Part shown: piece by piece, positions 48,663 through 59,030 of the stretch
How the letters are laid out: every line of letters begins with the position of its first letter
Position numbering within the stretch: position 1 is the stretch's first letter
Assembly: GCA_951640165.1 (NCBI GenBank)
Contig: OX621247.1
Span: forward strand, 25,022,001-25,086,000
Direction of reading: 5' to 3'
Length of the DNA: 64,000 nucleotides
Source: Pseudoips prasinana
Taxonomy: Eukaryota; Arthropoda; Insecta; Lepidoptera; Nolidae
The notes under the pieces: model-generated
Told to the model about the DNA's origin: nothing
The model's database searches: none
What the model saw: the letters and a program-made list of their open reading frames with translations, nothing else
Translations under genes and position numbers: made by a program

Positions 48663-48913
48663 GAAGTTATACTTCTTAATATACAACTTGAACATAGTTA
48701 TCAATTTTCATACCACCTAGAACTAACGTCATGCTGTTATTTTTACGATGCGCGCGCATCGTGCGCGCGCATCGTAAAAATTCACTCTCATACATTTTCA
48801 TACCACCTAGAACTAACTTCATGCTGTTAAATTTTTTGGTGTCGGTGTGCGCGCGCATCGTAAAAATTCACTCTCATCATTTTTCTCCATCGCGCCAAAA
48901 GAAGTATAACTTC
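48663..48913. mobile_element. MITE with GCGCGC palindrome, copy 2 (full)
   Basis: 251 bp bounded by GAAGTTATACTTC at 48663-48675 and GAAGTATAACTTC at 48901-48913, short TIRs that are themselves near-palindromic. It has the same modules as 44880-45095 in inverse orientation, with an expanded palindrome at 48739-48781 (ACGATGCGCGCGCATCG followed by a second GCGCGCGCATCGT). Confidence 0.8.
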
Positions 48914-49568
48914 AAAAAATATCAAAGTAATAATAACGTACAAAGCCACTAAATTTATCATTTAAAAATATTTCGAGTTTGATAAATTCAATAACTGCAC
49001 TGATTTCACCAAATTTTACTCTACCAAATGTTTTTAGCTTGTAGGAAAACTAAATAAATAGCCGAAATAAGTAGATAATTGCAGTTACGTTATAAATAAC
49101 AGTTGTGGGAAAATTAAACAACTTGATTTTTTATTTGTTATTTAGTTATAGTTAAAGAAAGAGTTCAGTTTGTTAAAGCATAATGTGAAAGGTTATCAGG
49201 TCCACAAAATATAAAATTGTCTCACATTTTCTTACAAATGTACATTAACTAAAAAAAAAACACTAAATCGCGTTTATCTCAGAACTAGAAAATCAGAATT
49301 ATTTAGTTTTCCAACTACGGGGACGATATAAATATGAAATTATGTAAATGGCTAAAATAACTGTTTAATACACGAGGGGTTGGGCGCTGATAGCCGAAAT
49401 ACAGGCTCTGCCTAGTTCGGCTACAGATGACTATACCATTTAATCTGACCTAAATTAGCCTGTTAAAATATTAGGTAACTTACGCTTAAGTTTTTTTGAA
49501 CAATAAACATTATTATTATTATAGTTATTATGTTTGCTTTTGATATTTCAAATATTTTCCATTTACAG

Positions 49569-49745
49569 CATTATCTAATGACAATGACAAAACCGTGTGA
49601 GCAATCGATATACGCGTTCGAGTACAGTGACGAAGGCAATCACTACGTCTCAAACGGCCTGGCTCGCACCAAGAACATGAGCGGCGGCCGTACTGCGCAA
49701 AACTATGTGGGTGATCATATCGTTAAATGCATTATTCATTGCAGC
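49569..49745 (+). CDS. Probable internal exon of an unidentified gene
   Basis: 177 nt between CCATTTACAG and GTAAGAAC, open in one frame with phase 0 at both ends. It encodes HYLMTMTKPCEQSIYAFEYS, DEGNHYVSNGLARTKNMSGG and RTAQNYVGDHIVKCIIHCS. Third positions are GC-rich (GCG TTC GAG TAC, AAC GGC CTG, CGC ACC AAG AAC), unlike the AT-rich surroundings but like conserved exons of insect genes. I do not recognise the family. No partner exon was found in the window with confidence, and 3-4 kb of transposon lies upstream. It could be an exon of a long gene reaching beyond the repeats, or an old gene fragment. Confidence 0.5.
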
Positions 49746-50164
49746 GTAAGAACTATACATTGACACATTTATGAAAAGCAGCAATGTATACAGCACAATT
49801 CGAACTAATAAATTTAAATTCACCACTTGCATTTTTGTAGTAAAAGTCGGTATACTACGTTAAAGATGTTGTTTTTATAAAAATATTTAGCTATGAAAAG
49901 TGTTCCCATCGGTGTGCAAATTAGTAGTTTCACTACGATGTTTACATGTAATGATTGCACTGGACGGCATTTCGGGTAAAACTCAATATTTCTGTCAGAA
50001 GCACGGACGTATTCACTCGGCCGCGAAAGAGAGCGAACTGATGGCATGTATGCTCGCTGCGCCTACTGTAGACCCCTGATACGCGTTAGTTTGTCCTCTC
50101 TAGTATTTAATGCTCTGACATGAGATTAGACAAAATAATATCGTAGGCATGTGAATTTCGGAAC
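49746..50164. other. Spacer downstream of the orphan exon
   Basis: No exon, RNA or repeat was recognised. A short open frame on the minus strand (49820-50047) has no family resemblance. Confidence 0.4.
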
Positions 50165-50460
50165 TACATCTCAATTTTTCTCCATTGAGAACTACAATAG
50201 ACATGTGGTTTCCGGCCCAGAAAGAATTACAGGGGCACCCCACAACATCCCGTGGGTATCGTAAAAGGCGACTAAGGGATATAGCAGGTAATCGGATAGC
50301 AGCGCTACCTGTGCAGTTCTAACCTAACCTAATGGCGACCAGTAACTCGCATGCCAAGCGTGGTGACTACGGCATACTCCTCCAAATAGTAACGTTATAG
50401 GAACGTTGGAGGAAGCCTGTGTCCAGCTGTGGACGATATTAGGCTGATGATGTATGATGG
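50165..50460 (+). mobile_element. LINE 3' end fragment
   Basis: Contains ACATGTGGTTTCCGGC, CATCCCGTGGGTATCGTAAA, AGGCGACTAAGGGATA and GTAACGTTATAGGAACGTTG, ending ATTAGGCTGATGATGTATGATGG. This is a LINE 3' terminus with short GATG-type repeats instead of poly(A). A second copy is at 19800-19915. Confidence 0.65.
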
Positions 50461-50559
50461 ATGTAAGAACCACAATCACATACAAGAATGTGACGGCTGA
50501 TATTACTTATTATTTCTTTTCTAGGTTACATTGAGTTTTCACACAAAATAACTGTACAA

Positions 50560-50945
50560 TAAAGTCAAAAGTCAAAGTCATTAATTATTTATTCCGTAAA
50601 AATTTTACATTTATGTGGAATCGTCATTTTTTTTTACCCTACCGTGCAGTGCTAGACGTGGCAGCTACTGAGAAACACTGCCAGAAAACTCAATAGGAAT
50701 CCTATTTTTTTAATAAAATATACTTAAGATTAATTATAATCATGTGTGTTGACTCCGAACAACTCAATCCCAAGCACTTTTACCACTTAAATAATCAGAA
50801 ATTTTGTAATATGCACTGCTACACTATTTGGTTTTAATAATTCTATAGAACTTATTCGTAAACAATTCTCTAATATCATTGGGAAGTTTGTTATAGAATC
50901 TAAAACATACACCGTCATATTTATTTTTATATGAATGGCCATTGG
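50560..50945 (-). mobile_element. CR1-like LINE C-terminus and 3' UTR
   Basis: On the minus strand a short ORF end reads KNKYDGVCFRFYNKLPNDIR, ELFTNKFYRIIKTK then stop. It is followed by the 3' block shared with 2240 and 5700, and TGACTT-type repeats at the left edge (50565-50582). The pattern F-Y-N-x-L-P close to the stop is typical of CR1-group LINEs. Confidence 0.75.
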
Positions 50946-51214
50946 CCACAGTTGAAAATCAGCGCTATACCCTACCCATACTAAGCACCTTTGTGTAACA
51001 AATGTATGGGTATGGGTACCACATCGAATAGGTGCGTAAAATGATGGATTATAAAAAAATGTTTTATTTGTTATTTATATGTATCCAACATTTTTTTAAT
51101 GTATTCTTCTGTGTGTTGTACCCCTATTACGTAATTTATACTGATGTACCTTGTGTCCAATAAATATATATTCTTCTTCTTCTTCTAATCTTATACATTG
51201 CCCCATGCTTGCTT

Positions 51215-51455
51215 GCTTGCTTTTCGTATGGGCACTGGTAACCCTAGTGTCAGAGTTGCTCAAGCCGGCCAGTAGGCCTCTGACATGGCTTAACGACTGT
51301 TGTCTAATGACTACAACCGGGACCGACAGCTTAACGTGCCCTCCGAAGCACGGAGACGCTCAGAAATTAAACCACTTTGGCGGTCACCCATCTATGGACT
51401 GACCACGAGCGTAGTTGCTTAACCTCGCCGATCGTTTACAGACCGGTGAGAGCAT
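51215..51455 (+). repeat. Dispersed repeat (GGGCACTGGTAACCCTAGTG), copy 3
   Basis: The best-preserved copy of the 22828 family. All motifs are present in order, ending CGATCGTTTACAGACCGGTG. Two CTTCTT and three CTTG tandem units precede it. Confidence 0.78.
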
Positions 51456-51679
51456 CTAGCTAGAGCTTGCCCCATAAAAGAGTTATTTATTTTGTGGAGA
51501 CGGGTAGTATGCAATATGAGATTATTCTTATATCTAGTATTTACATTATGTGTATCGCTCCCTTTACAGAAGGAATCGATATTTTTATGCACATATAGTA
51601 GTTTCTCATATATATACTGAGATGGTACAGTTAGAATGTTAACCTCTTTGAACTTTTCTCTTAGAGACACTCTCGGACC

Positions 51680-52435
51680 AAGATTATAGATAGATAGCTC
51701 TTACAGCTCTTTTTTGCAATATAAGTATAGTGTTAATGTCAGCAGAGCTACCCCAGAAGAATTCCATAGGACATTAAACTTTGAAAATAACTGAAATAAA
51801 TCATTCTAGCTGTGTCGACATCAGTCAGCCGTTAATTTGCCGGACAGTTTTTCTATTTGTGGGCTGCATTGTAGCTTTGAGTCAACAGTGATACCCAAGA
51901 ACACAGTTGATTCAATAGGGTCCAACCCAGCTCCCTTAAGTTGTACATTGGTTGTCGCCTGTTTCACATTCGGTGTAGTGAATTTTATGACTTTAATTTT
52001 CTTATCATTAAGCACAAGATTATTGGCATTAAACCAATGAACAACTTTAGAGATTGCATCATTGTCAAAATTGCTTAATTTTCGGTTTATTTTCAACGTC
52101 AAGGAAGTATCATCTGCAAACAACACAATCTCATGCTTATCCTTTACATAGTGGGCCATGAATTGACCCCTGTGGAACGCCCATTACCACTGGAAATCCC
52201 GGAGATATTTACCGTTTATTTCGACCTTCCTAAGACCGTAGTGGTGTAATTTTCTGACCAGAGTATCATGATGAACGCAATCGAACGCTTTGGACAAATC
52301 GCAAACGATACCTAATGCATCTTGCGAGTCTTCAGAAGTCACGAATATACTTTTTATCAAGTTGACCCCTGCATCTATGGTTGAACAACCCTTTGTGAAT
52401 CCAAACTGTTTCCGGTGTAGTAAATTATGTATATA
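51680..52435 (-). mobile_element. LINE reverse-transcriptase fragment (jockey/CR1 group)
   Basis: On the minus strand, KQFGFTKGCSTIDAGVNLIK, DALGIVCDLSKAFDCVHHDT, LVRKLHHYGLRKVEINGKY, a frame break, then VLFADDTSLTLK with the F-A-D-D box, WFNANNLVLNDKKIKVIKFT and FLGITVDSKLQCSPQIEKL. These are RT motifs 2 to 6 in order. The second aspartate region (LSKAFDCV) is present, but stops and truncation at both ends make it inactive. Confidence 0.85.
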
Positions 52436-53324
52436 AAAGTGTCGTAATTAACACACTTAGTACTTCAAATTCGAAGTGCATTGACAAAAATAAATCATAA
52501 GTTAGGTGGTATCGATTTGGAATAATTTACTTGTGAAATGAACATTTTCGGGGTTATTTCACTGTGTTGTACAACAATCAGTCATTGAACAAGTCACTAG
52601 GTTACTGACATACTATTTTTTTTAAATATCCACTATTTCACATAAAACCAGAAAAATTCACAGGAATCAATTTCTCAGCGTGCCGGTAAGTGCCGACGAC
52701 CTGTCAAACCTATTCCAAAATCAGTTCTTATACGTCGCATCACGCATTTCTTTTTATCATACAGTGTTGCTGCTAGTGAGTAGTGACATTTCACTCGCTC
52801 AGCCCTTTGGAGCATCAAAGGGCTGAGCGAGCGAAATTATAATAATATAAGAGTGAAAATATAAATATTCCGCTAAGATACTAACTTTATGAGTTTCTTA
52901 AATGTACACACGTCAAGTCGAGTATATATATGGTACTGGTGGTGAGATGTCAATGTCAAATCATCTTATTAAAAAATATCGTATTTCGCACTAACAACAC
53001 ATAAAACTAAGCAGGTACCGTAGGCTCCGTAGTACAGTTAACAGTTTCAAAATAATGAAAACACAACACAATTTCTGCGGTTCATGAGACAACCCTTTCA
53101 CAGATGGATTTCTTTAATTTAAGTAACGGTGCTGTTGATTTTTTTAACGAAATAAAATTGCTGTTGTGTGTTGTAAAATCAGGACGGAAAAAATGTTGTT
53201 AGCAATACCTTGACTTCTGTTTGCTTCTATGGAGGTTTTGGCGCCAACGCGTAGACGCATCAGGGCATTGTTTCATGTTCAAAAACTGATGTAAATTCAT
53301 GTTTTTATGTGTAAATATGGTGGA
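52436..53324. other. Spacer with a strong hairpin and an E2F-like site
   Basis: A hairpin with 21 bp arms and one mismatch lies at 52789-52809 / 52816-52836 (GCTCAGCCCTTTG / CAAAGGGCTGAGC). TTTTGGCGCCAA at 53236-53247 is a perfect palindromic E2F-type core about 760 bp upstream of the FAM177 start codon. No coding region was recognised. Confidence 0.45.
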
Positions 53325-53600
53325 TTTTGGAACGAAGTTCCTTATCGGGCGTTTTGAAAGGGGGCTAGACGGAAAAAAACACACGAAAAGTTGTCACGAC
53401 ACTTTTTGCAGCTGTGTGGCGTGCGCATGTTTCTCTGTCTATATATATCTCTCTCTCTCTTGTAGAAAGCAAGCCAGATATTTTCATTTCTATTTCGCAT
53501 TGAACAGTGTGGTGTCGCAACGATTATTTTTGTTGAGTGTATACAGGTTTTTTGTACATAATAAATAATAAGAAATAACTTCGTTCCATCCGGGTGTCCC
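53325..53600. repeat. Possible inverted-repeat element GGAACGAAGTTCC...CTTCGTTCC
   Basis: GGAACGAAGTTCCTTATCGG at 53329 and AACTTCGTTCCATCCGGGTG at 53579 form short inverted ends (about 14 bp) around a 250 bp interior. I know similar sequences as dispersed repeats in moths. It lies 400 bp upstream of FAM177. Confidence 0.4.
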
Positions 53601-53997
53601 TTGACACCTCTCAAGTTTTTTTTAGACATAATATCTTCGACAACGTACACAAGTGAATTGCGATTTTCTGTGTTGAATGTAAAACTCCATATAAGCCTCT
53701 TTATAGTCTCCACTGCTTTACTGGGGTTGGACAAGGACTATGTATGACTTGACTGTGACGGACTTTACTTGACAATGACGGAAATAAATGATATAAAAAT
53801 ATATTTACTGAAGGCTCATAAGGCCGAAGAAGCAAGAGCCGTAAAACGGAATTACAAAAAAATATTTATTGTTTCTTTTCTTCATATACTCTTTGATGTT
53901 TGTTGTTATATGGCCTTGTTCATATAAAGTTAAGTAAACACCTAACACAGGTGAAATCATCGTCAATATTTGGCTCGTAGATTTTCATTTCAAAATA

Positions 53998-54132
53998 ATG
54001 GAGAAGAATTCTGAAACACAAGTAACAATAAACAATCCGAGTAAGAGTCTGCATTTTAGTGATGGAGTAGATGAAGAGATAGAGGAGGTTGGTACCGAAG
54101 TACAAAGTGAACCGGAATCGCACGTAGATCCT
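53998..54132 (+). CDS. FAM177 exon 1
   Basis: 45 codons from ATG (context CAAAATAATGG) to CCT|GTGAGT. It carries the H-F-S-D-G motif and the acidic stretch. This start is the first ATG before the conserved motif, and the resulting N-terminus length is normal for the family. Confidence 0.88.
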
Positions 54133-55997
54133 GTGAGTAATATGATACGTGTACTTATGACCCATAAGACATATTAATTAGTATACTATGATAATGATTA
54201 GACGCATAGCTTATATGGCTTATTCCGTCTTGGCCTTGGTATTATTTTTGTCCGTGACTACCAAGCTAAGTTGATAAATACACTCCTAACATAAACTTGT
54301 TTACCTTAATTTGAGTTACTACGTTATTGCTCATATGCTAATATACTAATTTACACTTTCATTTACATATCAAAATTATTAATGCGTAGAAAACAAATGT
54401 ATAGAAAATAAGTAACATAATGAGACCTTATTGTAAAATGTTTCACAATGTTACACAAAATTTGTGTCGGGCCTTGAATTTTTTTTAGTAGAAAATAAAT
54501 GTAAACAAATGTATAGAAAATAAGTAACATAATGAGACCTTATTGTAAAATGTTTCACAATGTTACACAAAATTTGTGTTGGGCCTTGAATTTTTTTTTA
54601 AATCAAAGAAAATCTAATTAGGTTTAGAGATGTATAAAACCTTTTATCATTGTCATTTCATTCAGTCTCCTTTATTGATAGAATCACTTCTTTTTTGGAA
54701 CTCCTACTGGGGAAGGTACATGCAAGTGACTCCCACTTGCATGAACCTTCCCCATACTCAAAAGCATTTTGGATTAGCAGTGAATTAAATAATATCCTGG
54801 GGCATTATTTACACACGGCCATTTGATACCAATCTAAGCAGAGATTGTACTATGGCAACCAGATAACTGATAGAATAGAATACTCTTTATTGTACACCAT
54901 AAGAATACATATTTCATAGGATATTACATAAACAAGTTGTACAAAGGGCGGTCTTATCGCATAAAGCGATCTCTTCCAGACAACCTTAGGATGGATAGGA
55001 GCTGAACAATAACTAATAGCAGTAGGTGTGCAACAAGACATACACCAAAATTGTGGTATATTCATAAAAAAAAAGATATTTAATAAATTTACTGTTAAAA
55101 AGAAGGAAATGTAAAAATAAACATAATTAAATAACTAAATAAGAAAAATATTTTATTTAATGTAGGTACCATAAATTATACAGACAAATAGTGTTCTTTG
55201 ACTAGCTTTTTAAAAGCGGATATTGTCTGGGCACGTTTAATTTCGATAGGCAAGGCATTCCATAATCGAGCTGCCTGTACACTGAACGATTTTCCCATAA
55301 AAATGGATTTGTGCTCTGGGATATGTAGTTTTAAATTTTCTGATGATCTTAAGGATCGCAAATGTGTGTCACAAAGGAACTCGAAGCGTTCTTTAAGATA
55401 TGTAGGAGTAGCAGGGTTAAAGAGAATGTGATATACTATGTATACTACTTTTCTTTTGTAAAAACACACTTATATAGATAATTCCACCCAGACTCAAGAC
55501 AAACAGACATGTTCATGCACTCAAATATCTGTCCTGGGTGAGAATCAAACCCACAACCTCTGGCATGAAAAGAATTTTGCCAACCACCAAACAGGCCCAT
55601 TAAACACACACAGATTATAAGGCCTTTAATATTCTGTACCACTGTACATAATAGTCTTAATACTTATTTGTGTGTAGAACATGTCTATGACAAAGTAACT
55701 ATTTGGTTAATCATTTTCTAAATTATTTTTCAGAAAACTTTAACATGGGGTCCCTGGTTTTCTCACTATGCATGGAAATCTGGATCTAAAGTCTTGAATG
55801 CAGTTGACTATGCAGGAGAATCTCTTGCAAACTTCTTTGGTGTTACAACACCTAAGTACCAGATAGAGATTGATGAATATGAGAGATTAAAGATGGAGAA
55901 ACAGAAAATAGAAGAGGAATCTGCTGGTTGGGTCCCCAAGAATGCTGGTGGAGATATACCTTTAGTTCTTAATGAACCTGGAAAGCATGATGTTTAA
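53998..55997 (+). CDS. FAM177-family protein, two coding exons
   Basis: Exons 53998-54132 and 55734-55997, joined at GT/AG sites in phase 0, give 132 aa. The protein starts MEKNSETQVTINNPSKSLHF and has the family N-terminal motif LHFSDG followed by acidic residues (DEEIEEVGTE). The conserved core is LTWGPWFSHYAWKSGSKVLN, DYAGESLANFFGVTTPKYQI and EIDEYERLKMEKQKIEEE. Human FAM177A1 (213 aa) has the same order and similar TWGP and GISTPKYQYAIDEYYRMK-type motifs. FAM177A1 is reported at the Golgi, which is family knowledge and not visible here. There is no signal peptide or clear membrane span; the helix ending in K/E-rich residues may form a coiled coil. The moth protein lacks the long vertebrate C-terminal tail. 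Intron 1 holds a tandem duplication and a nested SINE/LINE. Confidence 0.9.
54386..54600 (+). repeat. Near-identical tandem duplication in FAM177 intron 1
   Basis: About 100 bp (ACAAATGTATAGAAAATAAG ... TTTGTGTCGGGCCTTGAATT) is repeated directly at about 54391-54489 and 54506-54600. Only one or two substitutions are seen (TGTCGGGCC against TGTTGGGCC). It is a recent local duplication. Confidence 0.88.
54795..55605 (-). mobile_element. SINE interrupted by a 5'-truncated LINE
   Basis: The SINE of the 7013 family (minus) is in two parts. 54795-54868 holds its tail (CCTGGGGCATTATTTACACA, AACCAGATAACTGATA) and 55432-55605 its body and head (TGATATACTATGTATACTAC, CAGACTCAAGACAAACAGAC, GAGAATCAAACCCACAACCT). 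Between them is a LINE 3' end. TGATA occurs at both junctions as the likely target duplication. It is in intron 1 of FAM177. Confidence 0.82.
54869..55431 (-). mobile_element. CR1/L2-type LINE 3' end (family of 33365)
   Basis: On the minus strand: HILFNPATPTYLKERFEFLC, LRSLRSSENLKLHIPEHKSI, FMGKSFSVQAARLWNALPIE, ending KLVKEHYLSV and stop. The 3' UTR ends in TGGTGTACAATAAAGAGTAT. It is the same family as 33365-34714 but with an intact C-terminal frame, so it is younger. Confidence 0.85.
55734..55997 (+). CDS. FAM177 exon 2 with stop
   Basis: Begins after TTTTTCAG with KTLTWGPW and ends NEPGKHDV followed by TAA at 55995-55997. It holds the entire conserved domain. A candidate AATAAA lies at 56337-56342. 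Confidence 0.9.
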   Translation, partial: KTLTWGPWFSHYAWKSGSKVLNAVDYAGESLANFFGVTTPKYQIEIDEYERLKMEKQKIEEESAGWVPKNAGGDIPLVLNEPGKHDV

Positions 55998-58403
55998 TTG
56001 CCTTGATTAACCTAATGTCTCATATAGGTACATGAAATTGAATTTACACAAAACCTACAAATCGGTTCTTTGGAATTATTATAAGAATTAAAGACTTATT
56101 GCTTGAGAGTAAAAAGACTACTATGAATATGCATTTTGCTGTTATATTAGTTTATTATTATATCTATTTGTAGCAACTTTTATTGTTGGCCAGGTTGTAA
56201 TTATACAATGTTAAAGGATGTGTCAAAATCTAAATTGAGTAGTGAATACAAACATTTTTAACAGACAGTTTTTAGCTTCTACTGTAAAATTTTGGTGATA
56301 TTGCATTTGCACTCAAGTGATGGATATTTAAATTAAAATAAATCAAAAATGTCACAACAGAAATCATAGTGGGACAAGCAATTAGAAGGGTTTTGTGTTT
56401 ATTCAAAGAATAGGTTGTTTGAAGCAGCACTATCATCACACTACATCCTCACCCTCAAGTCAATCATGAGCATTTAATTGATACAATCTAAAACTCACTT
56501 TTTATTTATGGCTTTATAAGAATTGTCTTATAATCCCATGAATAAAACGACACACAAATAGTTGTTTTCCATGGGAATGTGTAAAAAAACAGACATGGCA
56601 GTATTGCAATAGTTATAACCTTAATTGTATTAAGTTTATAAGTTTGTAACAATCGCAATACTGGCTATTCCCATGCAGGAGAAATATTTGTGTGTGTTGT
56701 TTTATTAATGGGATTAACTACTATATATTATGATATTTACTAATATACCCTAGTCCATATTTCCATAACATTGTTATATTATTTTGTATAGCTATTGACT
56801 GATAACCACAAACTTCATGGCTAATTATAAATAAGGAAGAAGAACACACAATTGTAGAAGTTAAGATGTTCTTTTACACAAGTGTCTATTTGCTACCATA
56901 AAGCCTTGTTAAAGTTAAGTATTGTAAGTCTTTTTTTAAATTTGGCTTACATGCTATCAATGGATTTACTCCACAAATTGCTCTGAAACTACTTAATTAA
57001 TATTGGTATAAATCTACCTGAGTAGGATACCATGACAAAGGATTTCTGCCTAACATGGATACAAGAAATCTACATGATAGGCAGAGAAAGCAGCTGTGTA
57101 TGTTGCCCATGTGCAGTGTAAATAGAATAAAATGCTTCATCATGTTTCTGGGAGTCTGTTCTATGCAGTCTATACAAATTACTTCAGGATTTTGGCTTTG
57201 ACGGCCATATATGCCTTTTTTATAAATCTCACCTAGTAATTAGTATTACTGAAGTTATAAAATTCAGCAATTTAATGTTTAAGTCTTCAGGCGTAATCTG
57301 TTATTTATCTTAGCTGTAGAACATGTGACATTTATATGATGTGATATTTCATGAGCCCAAATTACCCATGAAACTCAACTCAAACCATTTGGAAAATACA
57401 TTATTATAAATATTGGGGAGGCTTTTGTCCGTGGACGTAATTTGGCTGACATGATGATTCTAAGTTTCTAACTATGTTCATATGTCATGTCTGGCTTCAT
57501 TTTAAATCAGCACTATAGTTATCTATGCCATAACGCTACACTTGGGTACTTTTAGACACTAAAAATATTTTTATTAAACATAGGTGGTTAGACCATTGGA
57601 CAGAGGAGTCCATGATCATTAGTTCAGGCCCAAGGCGCGCATCACTCATCTTTCGAATTAATGTGTGCGTTAAAAGTTCATTATCTTGTACTTAAAATGG
57701 TGAAGGAAGGAAATCATAGTAAAGAACATACCAACTTTTTAAATCTTGATACTTAACCAATTTAGGCATCCAAAACACTCACCCACAATCTTTGAATGAG
57801 TTTAGGTTTGTACTGTTTTTATATAGGTATAATATTGGTGCCTTACATATGTTTTTCATATATCTGACATTGAAGTCTGTAATAGTCTCAAAAACTCCAG
57901 TTCTTTATTTAATAATCTCAGGACTAAGTCATGAGCTTATAAGACTCAGGTTGTTTTCTAACAAAGCGAACGATAATGACTGCAGTCCCTTCAATTTACT
58001 AAAAAATCATAAGTCGTGTTTTGGAGTCAAGTCTTAACTACGAAGACCAATTGAATAGCTTCTAGTCCTTTAACAAAGAATTACAATATGCTCAAATCTA
58101 TTAAGTTGAGTTTCATGGTTAAAATGATTTCTATAATATCGCTCAAGATGTGTGAAACGAATTGCAATGGTAAAAAATTGTGATATTTAAAAACTGGTGG
58201 CTTAGGAATTCTCTCTGTTATTCTTTCGATTTTTCAATGACAGTTTGTACCTAAAATATTGTGAAGTGACGTATTTATTTGGAGAATTCTAGAAACCGTA
58301 AAGTTACTTTACATACCAAGAAACTGGCACACTTTGTATAAAGTATTATCGTACAGTGACTACACAACGGTGGATACACGTTGAGTTTGACAGCATCTTC
58401 ATT
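55998..58403. other. FAM177 3' region and spacer
   Basis: Likely 3' UTR to about 56350, then AT-rich DNA. A MITE lies at 56533-56714. A short RTE-end fragment lies at 57405-57465 (GGGGAGGCTTTTGTCC, GCTGACATGATGATT). No other gene was recognised. Confidence 0.45.
56533..56714. mobile_element. MITE with arms of about 70 bp
   Basis: The left arm ATCCCATGAATAAAACGACA / CACAAATA...CATGGGAAT...AGTATTGCAATAG is inverted at the right (GCAATACTGGCTATTCCCAT ... TTTGTGTGTGTTGTTTTATT / AATGGGAT). The total is 182 bp with a diverged centre. No clear target duplication was found. Confidence 0.75.
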
Positions 58404-58543
58404 AGGTACAAACGCCAGCACATCCAGCTACACCAATCTGTCAAATTTATTTTATGGATTTACAACTTTATCACATAAGCATAAGGTTCACTTTCAATTG
58501 GGGAAATTTGACAGATTGGGGTAGCTTGATGTGCTGGCGTCTC
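58404..58543. mobile_element. MITE, GACGCCAGC family, copy 2
   Basis: ACGCCAGCACATCCAGCTAC ... CAATCTGTCAAATTTATTTT, core TTACAACTTTATCACATAAG, then the complementary right arm ending GATGTGCTGGCGTCT. It is close to 14085 and 58898. Confidence 0.82.
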
Positions 58544-58554
58544 TATATAGGCAG

Positions 58555-58770
58555 TAATAGTGCAAGGCGCTCAGGGCTAGGAGTTCTTACCGATCCGTAA
58601 ATGATCGGCAAAGTTAAGTAATTAGGCATGTGGTCACTTTATAGATGGTTAAGTGGTTCGGAGGGCATGTTAATATGTCGGTCCTAGTTGTAGTCGCCAT
58701 ACAACAGTCGTTAAGCCATGTCAGGGGCCTTTAACAACTCTGTAAATAGGGAACCGCTGCCCACTGCAAA
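58555..58770 (-). repeat. Dispersed repeat of the 22828 family, minus copy
   Basis: The complement of the family motifs is present (GTTAAGTAATTAGGCATGTG, GTGGTTCGGAGGGCATGTTA, ACAACAGTCGTTAAGCCATG, GGAACCGCTGCCCA). It is diverged and shortened. Confidence 0.65.
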
Positions 58771-58897
58771 AAGAAAAATAGTGAATGTGTATCGACCGAC
58801 GTGCCGTCACTTTTACTAAAATTATAATTTAACTAAATTATTAAGATTAATATATTGCATAACACCAAACTGTTTTTTTTAAAATTATTTTTGTACA

Positions 58898-59030
58898 GAC
58901 GCCAACAAATCTAGCTACCCCAATCTGTCAAATTTCTTTTATAGATTTTCAACTTTATCACAAAGGCATAAGGTTCACTTTCAATTAGGGAAATTTGACA
59001 GATTGGGGTAGCTTGATGTGCTGGCGTCTG
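58898..59030. mobile_element. MITE, GACGCCAGC family, copy 3
   Basis: AGACGCCAACAAATCTAGCT / ACCCCAATCTGTCAAATTTC ... GGAAATTTGACAGATTGGGG / TAGCTTGATGTGCTGGCGTCT. It is 350 bp from copy 2 and in the same orientation. Confidence 0.83.

Larger units (their letters stand above)
45317..49326. mobile_element. 4.0 kb TIR element carrying nested insertions
   Basis: The ends TCGTCCCCGTAGTTGGAAAA / CTAAATAA(C/T)TC(C/T)GATTTT are inverted copies of each other (about 40 bp, two mismatches) and are flanked by TA on both sides (45315-45316, 49327-49328). The motif GGAAAACTAAATAA recurs as a subterminal repeat at about 45654 and 49045. No transposase of its own was recognised. The interior is filled by an RTE LINE (about 45850-48490) that itself carries a SINE and a second RTE piece, and by a MITE (48663-48913). 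The native element may therefore be only about 1.1-1.3 kb and non-autonomous. Confidence 0.75.

Noticed and set aside
44880..48913. The two inverted GCGCGC MITEs as ends of a single 4 kb transposon
   Set aside because: The right copy is a complete MITE with its own ends, and the left copy lies outside the better-supported TIRs at 45317 and 49326.
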